A stretch of 64,000 nt of DNA from Aquimarina muelleri DSM 19832 (GCF_000430665.1 NZ_AUML01000009.1:104483-168482), one strand, 5' to 3'. Positions 45,028 to 54,683 are shown, counted from the stretch's first letter. Notes: generated by a model from the letters alone, not told the origin. A program made the numbers and translations.

Positions 45028-46182
45028 ATGAAATTACCAGAAAAACTTCAGAAAAAACTTGAGGATAGAGATGGCAGTAATTCGCTTCGTACACTCTCTA
45101 TAGATAAAAAAAGAATAGATCTTTATTCTAATGATTATCTTGGTTTTGCAACCGAAAGAAATATTTTTGATAAAGCGCATAAACTTTTAGATACAAAAGG
45201 AATTTATAAAAATGGAGCCACAGGGTCCCGTTTACTTTCTGGTAATTATGATTTGTATGTAGAAGTAGAAAAAGAGTTGGCAAAATTTCATAATGCAGAA
45301 GCAGCATTATTGTTTAATTCGGGATATGATGCTAATGTTGGATTTTTTTCTTCTGTTCCGCAGCGAGGAGATATTATTTTGTATGACGAGCTAATACATG
45401 CTTCGATTCGGGATGGTATTAAAATGAGTACTGCTACCTCTTATAAATTTAAACATAATGATTGGAGTGATCTGCAAAAAAAACTTCAATTCGTTAAGTT
45501 TGATAAAGCAGGTAAAAATGAGTTTTTAGAAATATATATAGTAACAGAATCTGTTTTTTCTATGGATGGAGATGTCGCAGATTTGCAGAGTCTTGTAGCA
45601 ATTTGTAGAGATCATAATTGCAATCTGGTTATAGACGAGGCGCATGCGACAGGAGTTTATGGAGAACAAGGCGAGGGGTTATTACAAGAATTAGGTCTTG
45701 AAGACATGATTTTTGCCAGAATCCATACCTTTGGTAAAGCAATGGGATGCCATGGAGCAGTAATTTTTGGGAATGAAGAATTAAAAAAATATCTGATTAA
45801 TTTTGCCAGAAGTTTTATATATACCACAGGCTTACCGCCACATTCTCTGGCAACTATACTGGTAGCATATCAGGAACTTCAAATAACCTCCCAAATCAAA
45901 AAACTGAAAGAAAACATTACTTTTTTTAATCAAAAATTAGAATCTATTAATCTAAAAACAAAATTTATACAAAGTAATTCGGCAATACACTGTTGCATTA
46001 TCCCTAGCAATGAAAATGTAAAAAAAGTAGCATTCCATATACAAAAGAAAGGATTTGATATAAAACCAATTTTATCCCCAACCGTTGCAAAAGGTAAAGA
46101 AAGGCTGCGTTTTTGTTTACATTCGTACAATTCTAAAGAAGAAATCTCTGAAGTCTTAGAACTACTTACTACTTTTGTATAG
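45028..46182 (+). CDS. bioF: 8-amino-7-oxononanoate synthase
   Basis: The 384-residue PLP-dependent alpha-oxoamine synthase condenses pimeloyl-ACP/CoA with alanine. Landmarks are RIDLYSNDYLGFA, GSRLLSGNYDLYVEVEKELA, ESVFSMDGDVADL, DEAHATGVYGEQGEGL and the PLP Lys237 in HTFGKAMGCHGAV. The family includes related enzymes (e.g. glycine C-acetyltransferase), but bioD and bioA directly downstream fix the role. It is the first gene of the biotin operon, two bases from the DUF2007 gene. Confidence 0.94.
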   Translation: MKLPEKLQKKLEDRDGSNSLRTLSIDKKRIDLYSNDYLGFATERNIFDKAHKLLDTKGIYKNGATGSRLLSGNYDLYVEVEKELAKFHNAEAALLFNSGYDANVGFFSSVPQRGDIILYDELIHASIRDGIKMSTATSYKFKHNDWSDLQKKLQFVKFDKAGKNEFLEIYIVTESVFSMDGDVADLQSLVAICRDHNCNLVIDEAHATGVYGEQGEGLLQELGLEDMIFARIHTFGKAMGCHGAVIFGNEELKKYLINFARSFIYTTGLPPHSLATILVAYQELQITSQIKKLKENITFFNQKLESINLKTKFIQSNSAIHCCIIPSNENVKKVAFHIQKKGFDIKPILSPTVAKGKERLRFCLHSYNSKEEISEVLELLTTFV

Positions 46183-46184
46183 GC

Positions 46185-46601
46185 ATGAAGGAAACATTTA
46201 AAACAGTTGCGGTTTTTCAGTATTCTGCAGAAGCACTGATTGTAAAAGGAAGATTAGAATCAGAAGGGATAGAGGTTTTTACTACAGATATGCATACCAT
46301 TGATACAGACCCTTTGGTAAGTAATGCCATAGGTGGTGTAAAATTGAAGGTAAGAACAGAAGATGAGGAACAAGCACTTCAAATTATACAAAGTATACAT
46401 GAGTATTCTATGAACGATGAAGGAAATCCAATTCATTGTCCAGAATGTAATGGAGAAAAAATAATTCTTGCTTCCACCATAGATAGTTTTAAAGGGTTGC
46501 TTTTTTTTCTCTTTGGTTTTATTTTATTTTTATTGCCGATGTATCAAAAAATGAAGTACCGGTGTCAAGATTGTAAAAAAGAATTTAATATAGATGAGTA
46601 A
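46185..46601 (+). CDS. DUF2007 domain protein with zinc ribbon and membrane helix
   Basis: The 138-residue protein has an N-terminal DUF2007 ferredoxin-like domain (about 5-72; VFQYSAEALIVKGRLESEGI, SNAIGGVKLKVRTEDEEQAL), then a split zinc ribbon: CPEC at 84-87 and CQDC near 129-132, with a membrane helix (about 102-122) between them. DUF2007 proteins are thought to bind or sense signals at the membrane, but none is well characterised. It sits inside the biotin operon and overlaps bioD by eight bases, so it is co-translated with biotin enzymes; a direct part in the pathway is not known. Confidence 0.85.
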   Translation: MKETFKTVAVFQYSAEALIVKGRLESEGIEVFTTDMHTIDTDPLVSNAIGGVKLKVRTEDEEQALQIIQSIHEYSMNDEGNPIHCPECNGEKIILASTIDSFKGLLFFLFGFILFLLPMYQKMKYRCQDCKKEFNIDE

Positions 46602-47214
46602 AAAAATATTTGTAACAGGTATAGGCACCGATGTTGGTAAAACTATAGCTTCGGCAATCGTAGTAGAAGCGTTGCAAGCAGATTATTTTAAACCAGTACA
46701 AGCAGGGGATTTAGAATATTCAGACACACATAAGGTACAGGAATTGGTGTCTAATCCAAAATCAAAATTTCATGACAACAGCTATGCTTTACATACACCT
46801 ATGAGTCCGCATGCTGCTGCAGAAATTGATAATGTTACTATACAAACAGATAAAATAAATATTCCTAAAGTAGATAATAATATCGTTATTGAAGGAGCAG
46901 GAGGTATATTAGTTCCTTTAAATGATAAGGATACTATTTTAGATCTTATACAATCCGATTATAAAGTAATTGTGGTTTCCAGGCATTATTTAGGAAGTAT
47001 CAACCATACCCTAATGACCATTAAAATTTTGAAAGAACAAGGATATAATGTTTCTGTGATTTTTAATGGAGAAGAAAATAAAACTACTGAGGATATTATC
47101 AAAAAAATGACAGGTGTTTCTATACTGGGCAGAATAGATCAGGAGCCTTATTTTGATAAAGTTGTAGTAGCAGAATATGCAGAATTTTTTAAAGAAAAAT
47201 TAGAAAACCTCTAA
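46594..47214 (+). CDS. bioD: dethiobiotin synthetase
   Basis: The 206-residue ATP-dependent enzyme closes the ureido ring from DAPA and CO2. The P-loop GIGTDVGKT (about 9-17) has the conserved Thr/Lys, followed by YFKPVQAG, SPHAAAE and EGAGGILVPLND. Length is slightly short but complete. It overlaps the DUF2007 gene and is followed after 71 bases by bioA. Confidence 0.96.
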   Translation: MSKKIFVTGIGTDVGKTIASAIVVEALQADYFKPVQAGDLEYSDTHKVQELVSNPKSKFHDNSYALHTPMSPHAAAEIDNVTIQTDKINIPKVDNNIVIEGAGGILVPLNDKDTILDLIQSDYKVIVVSRHYLGSINHTLMTIKILKEQGYNVSVIFNGEENKTTEDIIKKMTGVSILGRIDQEPYFDKVVVAEYAEFFKEKLENL

Positions 47215-47285
47215 TTTTATTTTTTGACTTTAGGAAAATATAAAAAAAATAATAAGATTTTCGCTTTTGCGTAAACACAGTACAG

Positions 47286-48551
47286 ATGACTTTAAAAGAA
47301 AGAGATAAAAAACACCTTTGGCATCCACTTACACAACATAAAGTTCATCCAGATGCATTACCAATTATAAAAGCAAAAGGAGCTTTGTTATTTGGAGAGG
47401 ATGGTACAGAATATATAGATGGGATTGCCTCTTGGTACACAGCAATGTATGGGCATTGTAATGATTATATTCTAGAGCAGGTGCAGCATCAAATGCAACA
47501 GTTAGATCAGATCGTATTTGCTGGTTTTACGCATGAACCCGCAATTAGATTATCAGAAGAGTTAATTAAAATTTTACCAGATAATCAAGAAAAGATTTTT
47601 TTCTCGGATAATGGCTCTACAGCAAATGAAGTAGGGATTAAAATGGCATTACAATATCATTTTAATAAAGGCGAAAAACGCAATACCATTATTGCTTTTG
47701 AGGATGGTTTTCATGGAGATACATTTGGAGCCATGTCAGCCTCTGGATTATCGGTTTATAATGGGCCTTTCGAAGATTTTTTTATAGATGTAAAACGAAT
47801 ACCTACTCCAAATTCTGAAAATATAGACTCTGTTCTACAGCAATTACAAGAGTATATTAATACTCATAAAGTGGCTGCTTTTATTTATGAGCCTCTGGTA
47901 CAAGGAGCCAATGCAATGCATATGTATAAGGCTATGTATTTGGATCAAATCCTTAGTGTTTGTAAGAAAAATAATGTTATTACCATCGCAGATGAGGTAA
48001 TGACGGGTTTTGGAAAAACAGGAAGAACTTTTGCATCCGATTATATAAAAACCAAACCAGATATTATATCCATGTCTAAGGCCTTAACAGCTGGTTTTGT
48101 ACCAATGGCAGTGACCAGTTGTACACAAAATATTTATGATGCCTTTTTAGATGATTCTGTAGGTAAAGCTTTTTTTCATGCCCATACCTACTCTGCCAAT
48201 CCTATAGCATGCTCTGTAGCTTTAGGCGCAATAGAGCTATTGCATACCGAAGAAATTCAAAATGACATACAAAGGATAACCATGTCTCATAAAAATTTTG
48301 ATGCTAAAATAAACAATCATCCAAAAGTAAAGACCACCCGGCAACAAGGAGTAATATATGCATTAGATCTGGATATCCAAATGGATCGTTATGGCGAAAA
48401 AAGGTATGAGATCTTTGATCATTTTATGAAAAACGGGGTAGCACTAAGACCATTGGGGAGTACGGTGTATATTTTACCCCCTTATGTGATAACACAACAG
48501 CAGTTAGAAAAAATTTATGATACCATTGTAGAGCTGTTAGATCAGATTTGA
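47286..48551 (+). CDS. bioA: adenosylmethionine-8-amino-7-oxononanoate aminotransferase
   Basis: The 421-residue class III PLP aminotransferase converts KAPA to DAPA with S-adenosylmethionine as amino donor. It shows HLWHPLTQHK at the start, IDGIASWYTAMYGH, FFSDNGSTANEVGIKMALQY, EPLVQGANAM, ADEVMTGFGKTG and the PLP Lys265 in SMSKALTAGF. It ends two bases before the convergent gene at 48554 with no terminator between. Confidence 0.96.
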   Translation: MTLKERDKKHLWHPLTQHKVHPDALPIIKAKGALLFGEDGTEYIDGIASWYTAMYGHCNDYILEQVQHQMQQLDQIVFAGFTHEPAIRLSEELIKILPDNQEKIFFSDNGSTANEVGIKMALQYHFNKGEKRNTIIAFEDGFHGDTFGAMSASGLSVYNGPFEDFFIDVKRIPTPNSENIDSVLQQLQEYINTHKVAAFIYEPLVQGANAMHMYKAMYLDQILSVCKKNNVITIADEVMTGFGKTGRTFASDYIKTKPDIISMSKALTAGFVPMAVTSCTQNIYDAFLDDSVGKAFFHAHTYSANPIACSVALGAIELLHTEEIQNDIQRITMSHKNFDAKINNHPKVKTTRQQGVIYALDLDIQMDRYGEKRYEIFDHFMKNGVALRPLGSTVYILPPYVITQQQLEKIYDTIVELLDQI

Positions 48552-48553
48552 TT

Positions 48554-49564
48554 TTATAAGCATAATGTTTCAAGAGTAGTTTTAAACTTCTCTTTTTGAT
48601 CTATATAAAAAGCTATTTTTTTATACTTTTTTTGGGTTCCGTACAGCCCAAAAAGTGTGTTCTCGGTTTTTAAAGTAATTAAGATATTATGACTTTCTAA
48701 CTCCCCAAGTGGGGATAATTTTCGAGTTTCGGTGTTAAACTCTAAATCTTTAGTAGTAATTTCAATAGATTCAATTTCATTAATATTTATGGTTGTTTCA
48801 CTAAGGATACCATAACGAAGTTGTATCTGCTGCTTTTCAATACATATGGGTCTTTTTAGAATAGATTTCAAAAAGCCAAAGATCTGGAGACTAGAATACA
48901 TACTTAAAACACTTGCAACCCAAGCAGCAATAGTACTCCATTTTAGTAGGAGAATATGAATTACATAGGTTTCGACTCCTATAATAAAAATAAAAGCTAC
49001 TAATAAAGAAATGGTGCCACTGTTTTTATGGTAGGAGAATTCGTTTTCTTTTAGAACTCTTTTTTTCCAGACTATAAACCCATAATAAAAAACAGCAAGT
49101 TCCATAGCAAGAAATGTAGCTATTCTTTTTGGTAAAATATCAAAGCAGGTTTGTTTCAAAGCAGTAAAAAAATCCTGCTTGTCTTTTGTGGTAGCTTTAT
49201 ATTGTTTTAAGGTTTGTCTAACTTTGTGAAAGACAAAAATAACCACTCCAATTTCTACAAGAGGAAACACCCAGGTTTTAATCCAGTTAAGCAAAAACTG
49301 ATGTTCTTTAGGAATACTATAGGAAGCTACCCATATCCCTAAAACAAAAAAAGGAATTACAGTAGTTTTTGGTATGTTTTTCTTTCTAATCAATAAAAAA
49401 TAAAAAAAAGGGATAGTAAAAAGCAGATCTAATGTTATCCCAATAGATAAGGCATTGCTATTTGTTTCAAACAAGAGATCTCTAGAGATTAAAATCACAG
49501 ATAAAATCAGAAGCAATGGTGTTCCAAAAACGATTAAATAATTATGGGTTTTCGTTGTATTCAT
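48554..49564 (-). CDS. polytopic membrane protein with C-terminal PH-like domain, function unknown
   Basis: The 336-residue product has about seven hydrophobic helices (first ~235 residues) and then a soluble beta-rich tail (about 240-336; RPICIEKQQIQLRYGILSETTININEIESIEI, GLYGTQKKYKKIAFYIDQ) resembling bacterial PH-like domains. The family is not recognised. Its start overlaps the end of the Coa1-like gene by 23 bases, so the two are co-expressed, and they interrupt the biotin region on the opposite strand. Confidence 0.8.
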   Translation of the reverse strand: MNTTKTHNYLIVFGTPLLLILSVILISRDLLFETNSNALSIGITLDLLFTIPFFYFLLIRKKNIPKTTVIPFFVLGIWVASYSIPKEHQFLLNWIKTWVFPLVEIGVVIFVFHKVRQTLKQYKATTKDKQDFFTALKQTCFDILPKRIATFLAMELAVFYYGFIVWKKRVLKENEFSYHKNSGTISLLVAFIFIIGVETYVIHILLLKWSTIAAWVASVLSMYSSLQIFGFLKSILKRPICIEKQQIQLRYGILSETTININEIESIEITTKDLEFNTETRKLSPLGELESHNILITLKTENTLFGLYGTQKKYKKIAFYIDQKEKFKTTLETLCL

Positions 49565-49988
49565 CTTGTTGATATCCTAATAAATCAATTTGCTCATCGG
49601 TTTCTTCAATAATCACATACATTTCTGTATAGGTCCATTGGTCATTTTCTTTAGTACCTACTAAGTATAGTTCTGCTCCCCCTTTAGGACCCTTAATTGG
49701 TATCGATATATCTGCCGATCCTTGGTTGTTTTCATAAGATAAACTGCCATTCATCATACCATCCGTTTCTATAGGTTCTCCTAGAATATTTATAACATAC
49801 TCATCTTCGTTTACCTTTTTAATAGCATCTTGATAAGGAACAGATTCGGAGATTAATTCGCTTACTCCAAATATCAAAGAACCTAAAAAAATAAAAAATA
49901 AAATAATGATAGTTAAGCAACCACCAACAGGAACTGCCCATCCCCAGTTTCTGGCAAACCAACTTTTCTGTGGTATATGATCTTCCAT
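49542..49988 (-). CDS. Coa1-like (cytochrome c oxidase assembly factor) membrane protein
   Basis: The 148-residue protein has the short start IPQKSWFARNWGWAVPVGGC leading into one membrane helix (about 18-42), then a periplasmic domain with ESVPYQDAIKKVNEDEYVINILGEPIE, GSADISIPIKGPKGGAELYLVG and WTYTEMYVII. This is the Coa1/Tim21-like fold pattern (small TM protein with a beta domain and the IPIxGPKG segment). Mitochondrial Coa1 helps assemble cytochrome oxidase; the role in Bacteroidota is not shown. It is the first gene of a pair with the polytopic protein. Confidence 0.75.
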   Translation of the reverse strand: MEDHIPQKSWFARNWGWAVPVGGCLTIIILFFIFLGSLIFGVSELISESVPYQDAIKKVNEDEYVINILGEPIETDGMMNGSLSYENNQGSADISIPIKGPKGGAELYLVGTKENDQWTYTEMYVIIEETDEQIDLLGYQQDEYNENP

Positions 49989-50078
49989 AACATGTATATT
50001 GTTGTAAGTATAAGTATCTAAAATCTATATTTTGTTACTTAATTATGCTCTAAAATACAGTAAAAAGTATAATAACTA

Positions 50079-51284
50079 TTGAACAAGATAGAACAAACCT
50101 GTACATTTGCCAAAACTTATAAATTGCAACAAATAGTATCTATAACGGGGATTTCTTCCATATCTCCTTTAGGATTTTTTTCTAAAGATATCTGGAATGC
50201 CTACAGAGATCCATCCCATCGTATTTCTACTAAAAATTTTGATGGAGAGAAAGCACTTGTAGCTTTCCTTTCTGAAGAAGCAAAACAAATAATCGAAGAA
50301 TTAAGGCAAGAAACAGATCATTATAAAAACTTAGATGATTCCGTTCTTTTTGGGATCTATGCTGCAAGGCAAGCAGTAGTAAATGCAGGGTGGGATAAAC
50401 AAAGTAATTTTGGAATTAATATAGGTTCCTCCAGAGGAGCAACAAGTCTTTTTGAAAAATACCATCAGGAATTTCTAAAAACAGGTAAGTCTTCTACATT
50501 AAGTTCTCCTACTACAACGCTTGGTAATATATCCTCTTGGATAGCACATGATTTACAAACCAACGGGCCAGAAATAAGCCATTCTATAACCTGCTCTACG
50601 GCATTACATGCAATCCTTAATGGGGTTGCCTGGTTACAGTCGGGCTTAGCAGAACAATTTTTGGTAGGGGGGAGCGAAGCACCATTAACCCCTTTTACTA
50701 TTGCACAAATGAAAGCGTTAAAAATATATGCTTTGGATGCAGAATCTGCTTACCCTTGTCAGGCAATGAATTTAGATAAAAAGAAGAATTCTATGTTTTT
50801 GGGAGAAGGAGCTGCCGTTGTTTGTCTGGAAAAAGAAGTAAAAGATAATGCCATAGCTTTAATAAAAGGTATAGGATATGCTACAGAACCTTTACAACAT
50901 AATATATCGATATCTACAGATGCAGATTGTTTTCAGAAATCAATGAAAATGGCTTTGGGAACAACCCCGATAGAGGATATAGACGTTATTGTAATGCATG
51001 CACCAGGAACAGTAAAAGGAGATATGGCAGAATATAATGCCATTAAAGCCGTTTTTAAAGATACATTACCAGCTTTAACCACTAATAAATGGAAAATAGG
51101 GCATACTTTTGGGGCTAGCGGAATTTTAAGTTTAGAATTAGCAATATTGATGATGCAGCATCAAGAATTTATTCCCGTACCCTTTATAAAGAATAAAATA
51201 ACCCCTAAACAGTTGCATAAAATCATAGTTAACGCTGTTGGTTTTGGAGGCAATGCGGTAAGTATATTATTAGAACTTCCTTAA
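50079..51284 (+). CDS. beta-ketoacyl synthase (KAS I/II type) in the biotin region
   Basis: The frame has no ATG near its start; TTG at 50079 gives 401 residues. A second TTG at 50124 would begin LQQIVSITGISSISPLG, which fits the family N-terminus better. The thiolase fold holds a full Cys-His-His triad: Cys in SITCSTALH (about 172), His in HAPGTVKGD and His in WKIGHTFGASGILSLELA. It may elongate malonyl-type starters toward pimelate or serve another lipid pathway. Family members are usually about 400 residues. Position between bioA and bioB suggests a part in pimeloyl supply; this is inference. The next gene is 39 bases downstream. Confidence 0.85.
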   Translation: MNKIEQTCTFAKTYKLQQIVSITGISSISPLGFFSKDIWNAYRDPSHRISTKNFDGEKALVAFLSEEAKQIIEELRQETDHYKNLDDSVLFGIYAARQAVVNAGWDKQSNFGINIGSSRGATSLFEKYHQEFLKTGKSSTLSSPTTTLGNISSWIAHDLQTNGPEISHSITCSTALHAILNGVAWLQSGLAEQFLVGGSEAPLTPFTIAQMKALKIYALDAESAYPCQAMNLDKKKNSMFLGEGAAVVCLEKEVKDNAIALIKGIGYATEPLQHNISISTDADCFQKSMKMALGTTPIEDIDVIVMHAPGTVKGDMAEYNAIKAVFKDTLPALTTNKWKIGHTFGASGILSLELAILMMQHQEFIPVPFIKNKITPKQLHKIIVNAVGFGGNAVSILLELP

Positions 51285-51323
51285 ATATTGTGAAATAAAT
51301 ATAATTGAAAAAGAAGTAAATAA

Positions 51324-52289
51324 ATGAAAACACAAATCACTTTTCTTTTTATAAGCTTTGTTTTAGCTATTCAGGTTAAAGCACAAGAAACCACCATTCA
51401 TGATCAATTTGAACCTAAATTTATAAATATTAATGGGTATCAAATTAATGTAGAAACTAAAGGTAAAGGAAACCCAATCGTATTTATTGCAGGAGGCCCA
51501 GGGAACTCGCACGATTATCTACAAGGTAACTTTGGGAAATATCATACTTCTGCGCAAGTAGTGTTTTTTGATGGATTGGGCAGAGGTTTGTCTGAAGATG
51601 CTAAGGATAAAAAAGAATACTCTATACAAGGGGATGTAGAAACACTAGAAGGGATAAGAAAAGCATTAGAGTTGCCAAAGTGGACACTTGTAGGACATTC
51701 TTACGGAACCGTAGTAGCACAAGCCTATGCTATAAAATACCCACAGTATACAGAAAAAATGGTTTTGATTAATGGGTTTCATAGTGGATTAATGTGGCAG
51801 GCAAATTGCGATAGCTATAACCACTATGCCAAGACACATTTTCCTGAAAAATGGAAAGCTGTGGATTCTTTAAGAGCAGTAGGTTATGTGTCTTCTGATC
51901 CTGAGTTTTTAAAAGTATATGGTGATTTTCCAACCAAATATATATACTATCATAATACAGAATTAAATCAACCTGTGCCCAAAAATGTAAAACGCTCATG
52001 GAATCTAGATGTATATTATAATATTGTAGGTCGAGATGGAGATTTTCATGTTACAGGAGATATGGGAGATACAGATTTTAGAAGGAAGCTAAAAGAAGTG
52101 AAGTCACCAACATTAGTAATTGCTGGTAGATATGATGGCGTCTCTACACCAGAGTTTGCAATACAATATAAAACCTATATGCCACAAGCAGAGTTTGTAA
52201 TGTTCGAAAAAAGTGGTCACAATCCATATTTAGAAGAACCAGAGAAATTTTTTAAACTATTTGAACAGTTTTTAAGTATAAAAAAATAA
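51324..52289 (+). CDS. secreted alpha/beta hydrolase (proline iminopeptidase-like)
   Basis: The 321-residue protein has a signal peptide (cleavage near VKAQ, residue 20) and an alpha/beta-hydrolase fold: FIAGGPGNSHDYL (oxyanion HGGPG-like), FFDGLGRGLSED, the nucleophile GHSYGTVVAQAYA, Asp in VIAGRYDGVSTP and His in FEKSGHNPYLEEP. The triad is complete. It sits between the ketosynthase and bioB, where some bacteria carry bioH, but BioH is cytoplasmic and this protein is exported. It may instead be a peptidase or lipase. Confidence 0.88.
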   Translation: MKTQITFLFISFVLAIQVKAQETTIHDQFEPKFININGYQINVETKGKGNPIVFIAGGPGNSHDYLQGNFGKYHTSAQVVFFDGLGRGLSEDAKDKKEYSIQGDVETLEGIRKALELPKWTLVGHSYGTVVAQAYAIKYPQYTEKMVLINGFHSGLMWQANCDSYNHYAKTHFPEKWKAVDSLRAVGYVSSDPEFLKVYGDFPTKYIYYHNTELNQPVPKNVKRSWNLDVYYNIVGRDGDFHVTGDMGDTDFRRKLKEVKSPTLVIAGRYDGVSTPEFAIQYKTYMPQAEFVMFEKSGHNPYLEEPEKFFKLFEQFLSIKK

Positions 52290-52339
52290 ACTTTACTATT
52301 TTAGTTTAGCACTTTAATGGCTACCATACCAGATTTTAT

Positions 52340-52347
52340 TACATTTG
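52340..52347 (+). promoter_or_regulatory. -7 element (TACATTTG) for bioB
   Basis: TACATTTG matches TAnnTTTG, 23 nt before the bioB ATG, so bioB may have its own promoter. Confidence 0.35.
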
Positions 52348-52370
52348 ATTTTTTTAGATTTAGATGATAT

Positions 52371-53474
52371 ATGAGCGTTATTAAACACAATTGGACAAAA
52401 CAAGAAATTCTTGACATTTATAACTTACCATTAATGGATTTGCTGTATAAAGCAGCTACCATTCACAGGGAGTACCATGACCCAAATACAGTACAGGTAT
52501 CTACTCTTTTATCTATTAAAACAGGAGGGTGTCCAGAGGATTGCGGATATTGCCCGCAAGCAGCAAGATATCATACCGATATTGAAGGCAATGATCTTAT
52601 GAGCGTGCAGCAGGTAAAAGCACAGGCTCTTAGAGCAAAGTCATCAGGTAGCTCTAGAGTGTGTATGGGTGCTGCATGGCGTAATGTTAAAGACGGACCA
52701 GAGTTTGAAAACGTATTAGAGATGGTTCGTACCATAAATAAGTTGGATATGGAGGTATGTTGTACCTTAGGTATGATAACCGAAAATCAAGCACAACGAC
52801 TTGCAGAAGCAGGTTTGTATGCATACAATCATAATTTAGATACCTCTGAGGAATATTATAAAGAAGTGATTTCTACCAGAGGATATGAAGATCGTTTACA
52901 AACGATTGATAATGTTCGTAAAACTAATGTTACCGTATGTAGTGGTGGGATTATTGGTATGGGGGAAGAGGTGGAAGATCGCGCAGGAATGCTTGTCGCA
53001 TTATCTAAGCTAAATCCACAACCAGAATCAGTGCCGATTAATGCATTGGTTGCTGTAGAAGGAACACCAATGGAAGATGAAAAGCCTGTAGTAATATGGG
53101 ATATGATACGAATGGTAGCTACTACAAGAATCATTATGCCAAAAACTCAGGTAAGACTATCGGCAGGAAGAACTGAAATGAGTAGAGAAGGACAAGCAAT
53201 GTGTTTCTTTGCAGGAGCTAATTCAATTTTTGCAGGAGACAAACTACTAACCACCCCTAATCCTGATGTAAGTGAGGATATGGAAATGTTTAAAATGCTA
53301 GGGCTTAACCCACAAAAACCATTTGTTAAAAAAGCACAGCCAGAAACAATAGAAGCAAAAGATTCTAAATACGAACCTTTGGGAGAAAAACCTAAATGGT
53401 CGAGACCAGACCATACTATCGAAAAAAATGAAACTGCAAAACAAAAAGGAAAAGAAGTAGCAGCAGGCAAATAG
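52371..53474 (+). CDS. bioB: biotin synthase
   Basis: The 367-residue radical SAM enzyme inserts sulfur into dethiobiotin. The [4Fe-4S] motif is Cys54-x3-Cys58-x2-Cys61 (GGCPEDCGYC). Other hallmarks are SGSSRVCMGAAWR, the second cluster ligands (CCTLGMI, YNHNLDTS), VCSGGIIGMGE, VPINALVAVEGTP and the RLSAGR Arg. A hydrophilic Lys/Glu-rich tail (about 325-367) extends beyond the usual barrel. It closes the biotin region. Confidence 0.97.
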   Translation: MSVIKHNWTKQEILDIYNLPLMDLLYKAATIHREYHDPNTVQVSTLLSIKTGGCPEDCGYCPQAARYHTDIEGNDLMSVQQVKAQALRAKSSGSSRVCMGAAWRNVKDGPEFENVLEMVRTINKLDMEVCCTLGMITENQAQRLAEAGLYAYNHNLDTSEEYYKEVISTRGYEDRLQTIDNVRKTNVTVCSGGIIGMGEEVEDRAGMLVALSKLNPQPESVPINALVAVEGTPMEDEKPVVIWDMIRMVATTRIIMPKTQVRLSAGRTEMSREGQAMCFFAGANSIFAGDKLLTTPNPDVSEDMEMFKMLGLNPQKPFVKKAQPETIEAKDSKYEPLGEKPKWSRPDHTIEKNETAKQKGKEVAAGK

Positions 53475-53782
53475 TATATGCCACATTGTTTTTTTAGAGA
53501 CTAGTATACAAAAGGATGTATCTTTTAAAAGTGTATTAACGATGTTAGATTCAATATTGTTTAGTTAACAGATATATTTAAATTCCTTGTTCATATTCAG
53601 TTTGTCGAAGTGATTTTAAATTTACGTTTTCTAATGTTTTTAACAAGCTCTGACTGACAACTAAACGACATTAATTTTAGATTTACAATTAGGATGCTGT
53701 TTGTTTAGATCTGGTAGTACTATAAATCGATGGCATATTTTTGGCAAATAATAACTTAATTTTTAGCTCATTTTATACATAA
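53475..53782. other. intergenic region after bioB
   Basis: About 310 bases without a gene. A TTTGTCGAAGTGA motif near 53600 resembles a decayed copy of the dispersed GTCGAAG motif; nothing else is seen. Confidence 0.5.
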
Positions 53783-54655
53783 GTGAAATTAAACTTAGAG
53801 CAAATACCAAGGGTAAATACAATTACCAAAGAAAAATTTCTTAAGGAGTATGTTCATTTACAAAAACCAGTTGTGGTCGAAAGACTAATCGAAGATTGGC
53901 CAGCATATAAGAAATGGGATCTTAATTATATAAATACGTTGGCAGGCGAAAACATCGTGCCTTTATACGATGACAGACCTATTTCATCTCACCACAAATT
54001 TAATGAAGCGCATACTAGTATGAAAATGAGTGACTACATTAATTTACTACATAGTGGGCCTACAAATTATCGTATTTTTTTATATAATTTGTTAAAAGAA
54101 GTTCCTCAGCTTCAAAAGGATTTTAGCTACCCAGATATTGGCTTAAAATTAATGAAGAAATTACCATTTCTTTTTTTTGGAGGCACAGGTTCTAAAGTGT
54201 TTATGCACTATGATATAGATTATGCTAATATACTTCATTTTCATTTTCATGGCGAAAAACAATGCATACTATTTCCTCCTTCGCAAACTAAATATGTATA
54301 CAAATTACCACACTCTTTATTATCTCATCAGGAGATCGATTATGCAAATCCAGATTTTGATAAATGGCCAGCATTACAAAATGCAAAAGGATATATAACC
54401 AATTTAAAACATGGCGAAATGTTATATATGCCCGAAGGATACTGGCATCAAATGACCTATCTAAGCCCTGGGTTTTCTATGAGTATTCGTTCTGTTACTA
54501 AAAGCAAAATTAGATTTGTAAAAGCTATGTATAATGTTTTTGTATTAAGGCGTGTAGATAATTTTATGCGAAAAATCCAAGGGCAAAAATGGATAGAATA
54601 TAAAAATAAAGAGGCTATAAAAAGGACTACTAAAAGAGTGAAAAAAGTGCTTTAA
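53783..54655 (+). CDS. cupin-like/JmjC-domain Fe(II) oxygenase-like protein
   Basis: The 290-residue protein starts at GTG 53783; no nearby ATG exists. It follows the Cupin_8/JmjC pattern: FLKEYVHLQKPVVVERLIEDWPAYKKWDLNYI, then the metal triad His142-x-Asp144 (MHYDIDYANILHFHFHG) and His222 (YMPEGYWHQMTY). Related proteins are 2-oxoglutarate-dependent hydroxylases of proteins or tRNA. The C-terminal ~50 residues are basic and helical. The substrate is unknown and no partner gene is adjacent. Confidence 0.85.
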   Translation: MKLNLEQIPRVNTITKEKFLKEYVHLQKPVVVERLIEDWPAYKKWDLNYINTLAGENIVPLYDDRPISSHHKFNEAHTSMKMSDYINLLHSGPTNYRIFLYNLLKEVPQLQKDFSYPDIGLKLMKKLPFLFFGGTGSKVFMHYDIDYANILHFHFHGEKQCILFPPSQTKYVYKLPHSLLSHQEIDYANPDFDKWPALQNAKGYITNLKHGEMLYMPEGYWHQMTYLSPGFSMSIRSVTKSKIRFVKAMYNVFVLRRVDNFMRKIQGQKWIEYKNKEAIKRTTKRVKKVL

Positions 54656-54683
54656 AAATTGTATTATACCCTATCCTTATTCA

